NCBI GenBank assembly: GCA_049941595.1
Contig: JBNFNA010000008.1
Location: 118,461-182,460 of the forward strand
Reading direction: 5' to 3'
DNA: 64,000 nucleotides
From: Pasteurella sp049941595
GTDB lineage: Bacteria; Pseudomonadota; Gammaproteobacteria; Enterobacterales; Pasteurellaceae
Positions within the stretch are counted from its first letter, which is position 1. Every line of letters starts with the position of its first letter. The notes under the pieces were generated by a model, which did not search any database, had not been told where the DNA came from, and saw only the letters and a program-made list of their open reading frames with translations. Made by a program: the position numbers and the translations under genes. Shown here piece by piece: positions 61,870-64,000 of this stretch.

Positions 61870-62038
61870 TGCAATATTCTCTCTTGGATTACAGTTTAAA
61901 TGAAAAAAGGGTAAAAAATATTGCGGTCGCATTATACAGACTTCATTAGAGTTTGAAAACGGATTTTTTAATCGATTTTGTGTAAAATAAGCGCTTATGA
62001 TAAAAAGATAACATTTGATTATAAAAAGAGGGATTTTA

Positions 62039-62974
62039 ATGCAGCATTTACTCTTATTACTGGCAACCTACCCACAACTTTCTCTCGACGATTTAACCGC
62101 TCTTTTACCTTTCTCTGAGGACGATATCCTTAAGCAAGTTGAAGAACTTCGACAGCAGGGCATACAAATAGAAGAAAGTGCGGTCGGTTTTCAGTTAATT
62201 CCACAATTAGAGAGATTGAACGAATCCTATTTAACTCGTGAACTTGCACCTTATGCTGTGCATATTAAACCGATTATTAATTCAAGCAACCAATATTTAT
62301 TAGATAACATTACTTATTTAGAAAAAGGCACAATTTGTTTATCTGAATATCAAACGGCTGGGCGTGGGCGACGAGGCAGACAATGGCTTTCGCCTTTTGC
62401 TGGGCAAGTGATTATGAGTTTGTATTGGACATTGGATCGCCAAATTAATTTAGAAGGCTTAAGTTTGGTGGTTGGAATAGCAATTGCTGACACATTAAGA
62501 AAAGCGGGGGCTTTGGGTGTTAAACTAAAATGGCCAAATGATGTTTTGCTAAATGGGCGTAAGCTCGCAGGCATTTTGGTGGAAATTGCAAATCGTCCAA
62601 ATAATTTACACAATTTAGTGATTGGTTTAGGCGTTAATCTTTCTTTACCTAAACAACACAATAACATTGATCAACCTTGGGCTGAATTAGCTGAAGTGCT
62701 TCCTGATTTTGATCGTAATAAGTTGGTTGTATCGTTAAGCCAAAATTTAATTACTCGTTTACAGCAGTTTGAGCAGGTCGGAATTGATGAGAAGTTTCTC
62801 CAAGAATGGTTGGAAATGGATGCCTATTTTGGCGAGGAAGTGAATATCTTGAGTGAAAATCACAAAATCACTGGGATTGAACAAGGTATTGATGAAAGAG
62901 GTTATATTCAATTAATGACAGAAGAAGGAATACGATATTTTAATGGTGGAGAAGTGTCACTCAGAAAAGCATAA
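62039..62974 (+). CDS. birA: Biotin-protein ligase / biotin operon repressor BirA
   Basis: BirA joins biotin to the carboxyl carrier protein through biotinyl-AMP. From ATG 62039 it has 311 residues. An N-terminal winged-helix segment (about 1-55) suggests it also represses transcription. The ligase domain has the adenylate loop GRGRRGRQW (108-116), LKWPNDVLLNGRKLAGILVE and a C-terminal SH3-like domain. GAGGGA precedes the ATG; eight codons open upstream lie in the leader. It is divergent from guaB. Confidence 0.94.
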   Translation: MQHLLLLLATYPQLSLDDLTALLPFSEDDILKQVEELRQQGIQIEESAVGFQLIPQLERLNESYLTRELAPYAVHIKPIINSSNQYLLDNITYLEKGTICLSEYQTAGRGRRGRQWLSPFAGQVIMSLYWTLDRQINLEGLSLVVGIAIADTLRKAGALGVKLKWPNDVLLNGRKLAGILVEIANRPNNLHNLVIGLGVNLSLPKQHNNIDQPWAELAEVLPDFDRNKLVVSLSQNLITRLQQFEQVGIDEKFLQEWLEMDAYFGEEVNILSENHKITGIEQGIDERGYIQLMTEEGIRYFNGGEVSLRKA

Positions 62975-62998
62975 TCTCTATATTCCTTCTATATATAG

Positions 62999-63038
62999 AA
63001 AGTGCGGTCAAAATTTTGAATTTTTTGACCGCACTTTT
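62999..63038. terminator. Bidirectional terminator from two opposed uptake signals
   Basis: AAAGTGCGGTCAAAA faces TTTTGACCGCACTTTT. It serves the convergent birA and DUF5718 genes; uptake signals at 63000-63008 and 63028-63036. Confidence 0.85.
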
Positions 63039-63047
63039 GTTCTTTAG

Positions 63048-63884
63048 TTAAACGACTTTTTGGATAAGTGCAGAAACGTCACTAGGGAATTGCTCTTTTT
63101 TCGCCATTTCGACAATATCTTCTGTCGAGTATTGTTTAGCATTATAAACCACAACAATACTTGTATCGCCCACTTGTAGAAAGTTGTGCTCACCAAATTC
63201 CGTGTAACGTGTCGCACCAATACTGATCACAGCTTGTTTTGGGTAGTTTGCTTTTTCAATTAAAGCAGGAATATCATTCATTGGGCCTAAATCTGGCTGG
63301 GTGTTCATCTTGTCGATAATCCAATTCAATAATTTATGGTGGAAATAGCTATAACCTAATGCTGGGCTATTAATGCCATATTCATTAAAGGTTTCACCAC
63401 GTTTATGGAAGCAAGCAATGTAGAATTGATCAATTTCTGAATCGAGTTCAAAAGAGGTTAATGGTAATAATGTGGCAGAAAGCCCCTTGGTGTTTTCACC
63501 CCAGTTTTTCTTCTCACTAATTTTTTTCGCATTTGGACGGCGAATAGAGCAGTCATTATAAGCCGCAAAAAAACGTGGGATAAGTGCGGTCACTTTTTTA
63601 TCAGAATATTCAATATCACAAATCAACGCAATTTCAGGTTCAATCTGTAAATTATCCGCGCCTTGTTCAGGGAAATGAATTTGATTGTGGCTAAGTGGGA
63701 AAGTAGCAAGAAACTGATGCTCAGGATTCAGTGTTTGGCTAGGAACATAGAAAGGAAAAATCGCTTTCGGTTGAATTGCTTCTTCTGTTTTTACCGCAAT
63801 AAAATCGGCGGCTTCGCCCGCTTGCTCTAAATGACCTGCAAAGTTACCTGCGACACCAAAGCCAATCGCGTTTTTAAAATCCAT
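63048..63884 (-). CDS. DUF5718 family protein
   Basis: A 278-residue cytosolic protein that I associate with DUF5718, whose shape recalls fumarylacetoacetate-hydrolase-like folds; no activity is known. It opens FKNAIGFGVAGNFAGHLEQAGE and has IEPEIALICDIEYSD, AAYNDCSIRRPNAKKISEKKNWG and VISIGATRYTEFGEHNFLQ, the last typical of FAH-like proteins. AAGGAG precedes the ATG. It is convergent with birA. The 116 bp to the window's right edge should hold its promoter. Confidence 0.78.
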   Translation of the reverse strand: MDFKNAIGFGVAGNFAGHLEQAGEAADFIAVKTEEAIQPKAIFPFYVPSQTLNPEHQFLATFPLSHNQIHFPEQGADNLQIEPEIALICDIEYSDKKVTALIPRFFAAYNDCSIRRPNAKKISEKKNWGENTKGLSATLLPLTSFELDSEIDQFYIACFHKRGETFNEYGINSPALGYSYFHHKLLNWIIDKMNTQPDLGPMNDIPALIEKANYPKQAVISIGATRYTEFGEHNFLQVGDTSIVVVYNAKQYSTEDIVEMAKKEQFPSDVSALIQKVV

Positions 63885-64000
63885 CTTCTGCTCCTTTATA
63901 TTGTGTTGAATGTAAAATTCTTTTTACTTTAGTATTAAATATAAGCTAAAACAATCGTTTTTGCTTGCTTTATAAACATTGAATAAAAAAACTAAAAAAA

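Noticed and set aside
61953..61968. PurR box upstream of guaB
   Set aside because: Only one half-site (GAAAACG) fits; the other half is unrelated.
1..64000. tRNA or rRNA genes and tetranucleotide phase-variation repeats
   Set aside because: No GGTTCGAATC-type T-arm, no rRNA-like sequence and no long tandem tetranucleotides were seen on either strand.

Overview
The window is a contiguous piece of a Pasteurellaceae chromosome. The best evidence is the Haemophilus-type DNA uptake signal AAGTGCGGT (or its complement), which I count by eye 37 times. The genes are gammaproteobacterial, AT-rich, and in blocks I associate with Haemophilus and its relatives: dusB-fis, galM/K/T-galS-mglBAC, metK-sprT-opa and yffB-dapE. 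I do not resolve genus or species; the Hin-type signal points to the Haemophilus/Aggregatibacter/Pasteurella side of the family.

Layout. 1-7.5 kb: end of panF, prmA, dusB-fis and a PurR-controlled purL. 7.5-10.3 kb: a 5'-nucleotidase gene, then a REP-associated tyrosine transposase (RAYT) set among palindromic repeats. 10.3-12.9 kb: a diverged remnant of the purL 3' end, then a ZnuD-type zinc receptor gene. 13.0-15.8 kb: three tandem paralogous lipoproteins (minus strand) and one secreted protein of unknown function. 15.9-24.3 kb: a complete galactose regulon, with mglBAC and its LacI-family regulator on the minus strand and galTKM on the plus strand. The sites for the Gal repressor and CRP are visible. 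24.4-39.2 kb: housekeeping genes (corC, lnt, infA, rffG, pepB, ndk, metK, sprT, opa-like porin, htpG, yffB, dapE, an M15 peptidase, psiE, nudF, cpdA).

39.3-56.4 kb: a 14-gene minus-strand Wzx/Wzy-dependent surface polysaccharide locus. It combines a UDP-N-acetyl-L-fucosamine pathway (FnlA/B/C-like, with a WbuB-like transferase), a bacillosamine-type pathway (PglF-like dehydratase, PglE-like aminotransferase, a GNAT/FemAB-like acyltransferase, PglC-like priming transferase), a further glycosyltransferase, Wzx, Wzy and the exporter Wza-Wzb-Wzc. Only one uptake signal lies between 41.1 and 59.8 kb, which fits import of this block. 56.4-58.0 kb is AT-rich, with one orphan gene and phage-like repeats beside the 3' end of guaA. 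58.0-64.0 kb: guaA, a DUF1919 gene, guaB, birA and a DUF5718 gene.

Most worth a second look: the purL 3' remnant that bounds the RAYT block, the RAYT/repeat array, the mixed FucNAc plus bacillosamine locus with its unusual acyltransferase, the three tandem lipoproteins carrying inner-membrane retention signals, and the two deserts of uptake signals. Products are assigned by reading motifs and from memory of the families; no database search was run.
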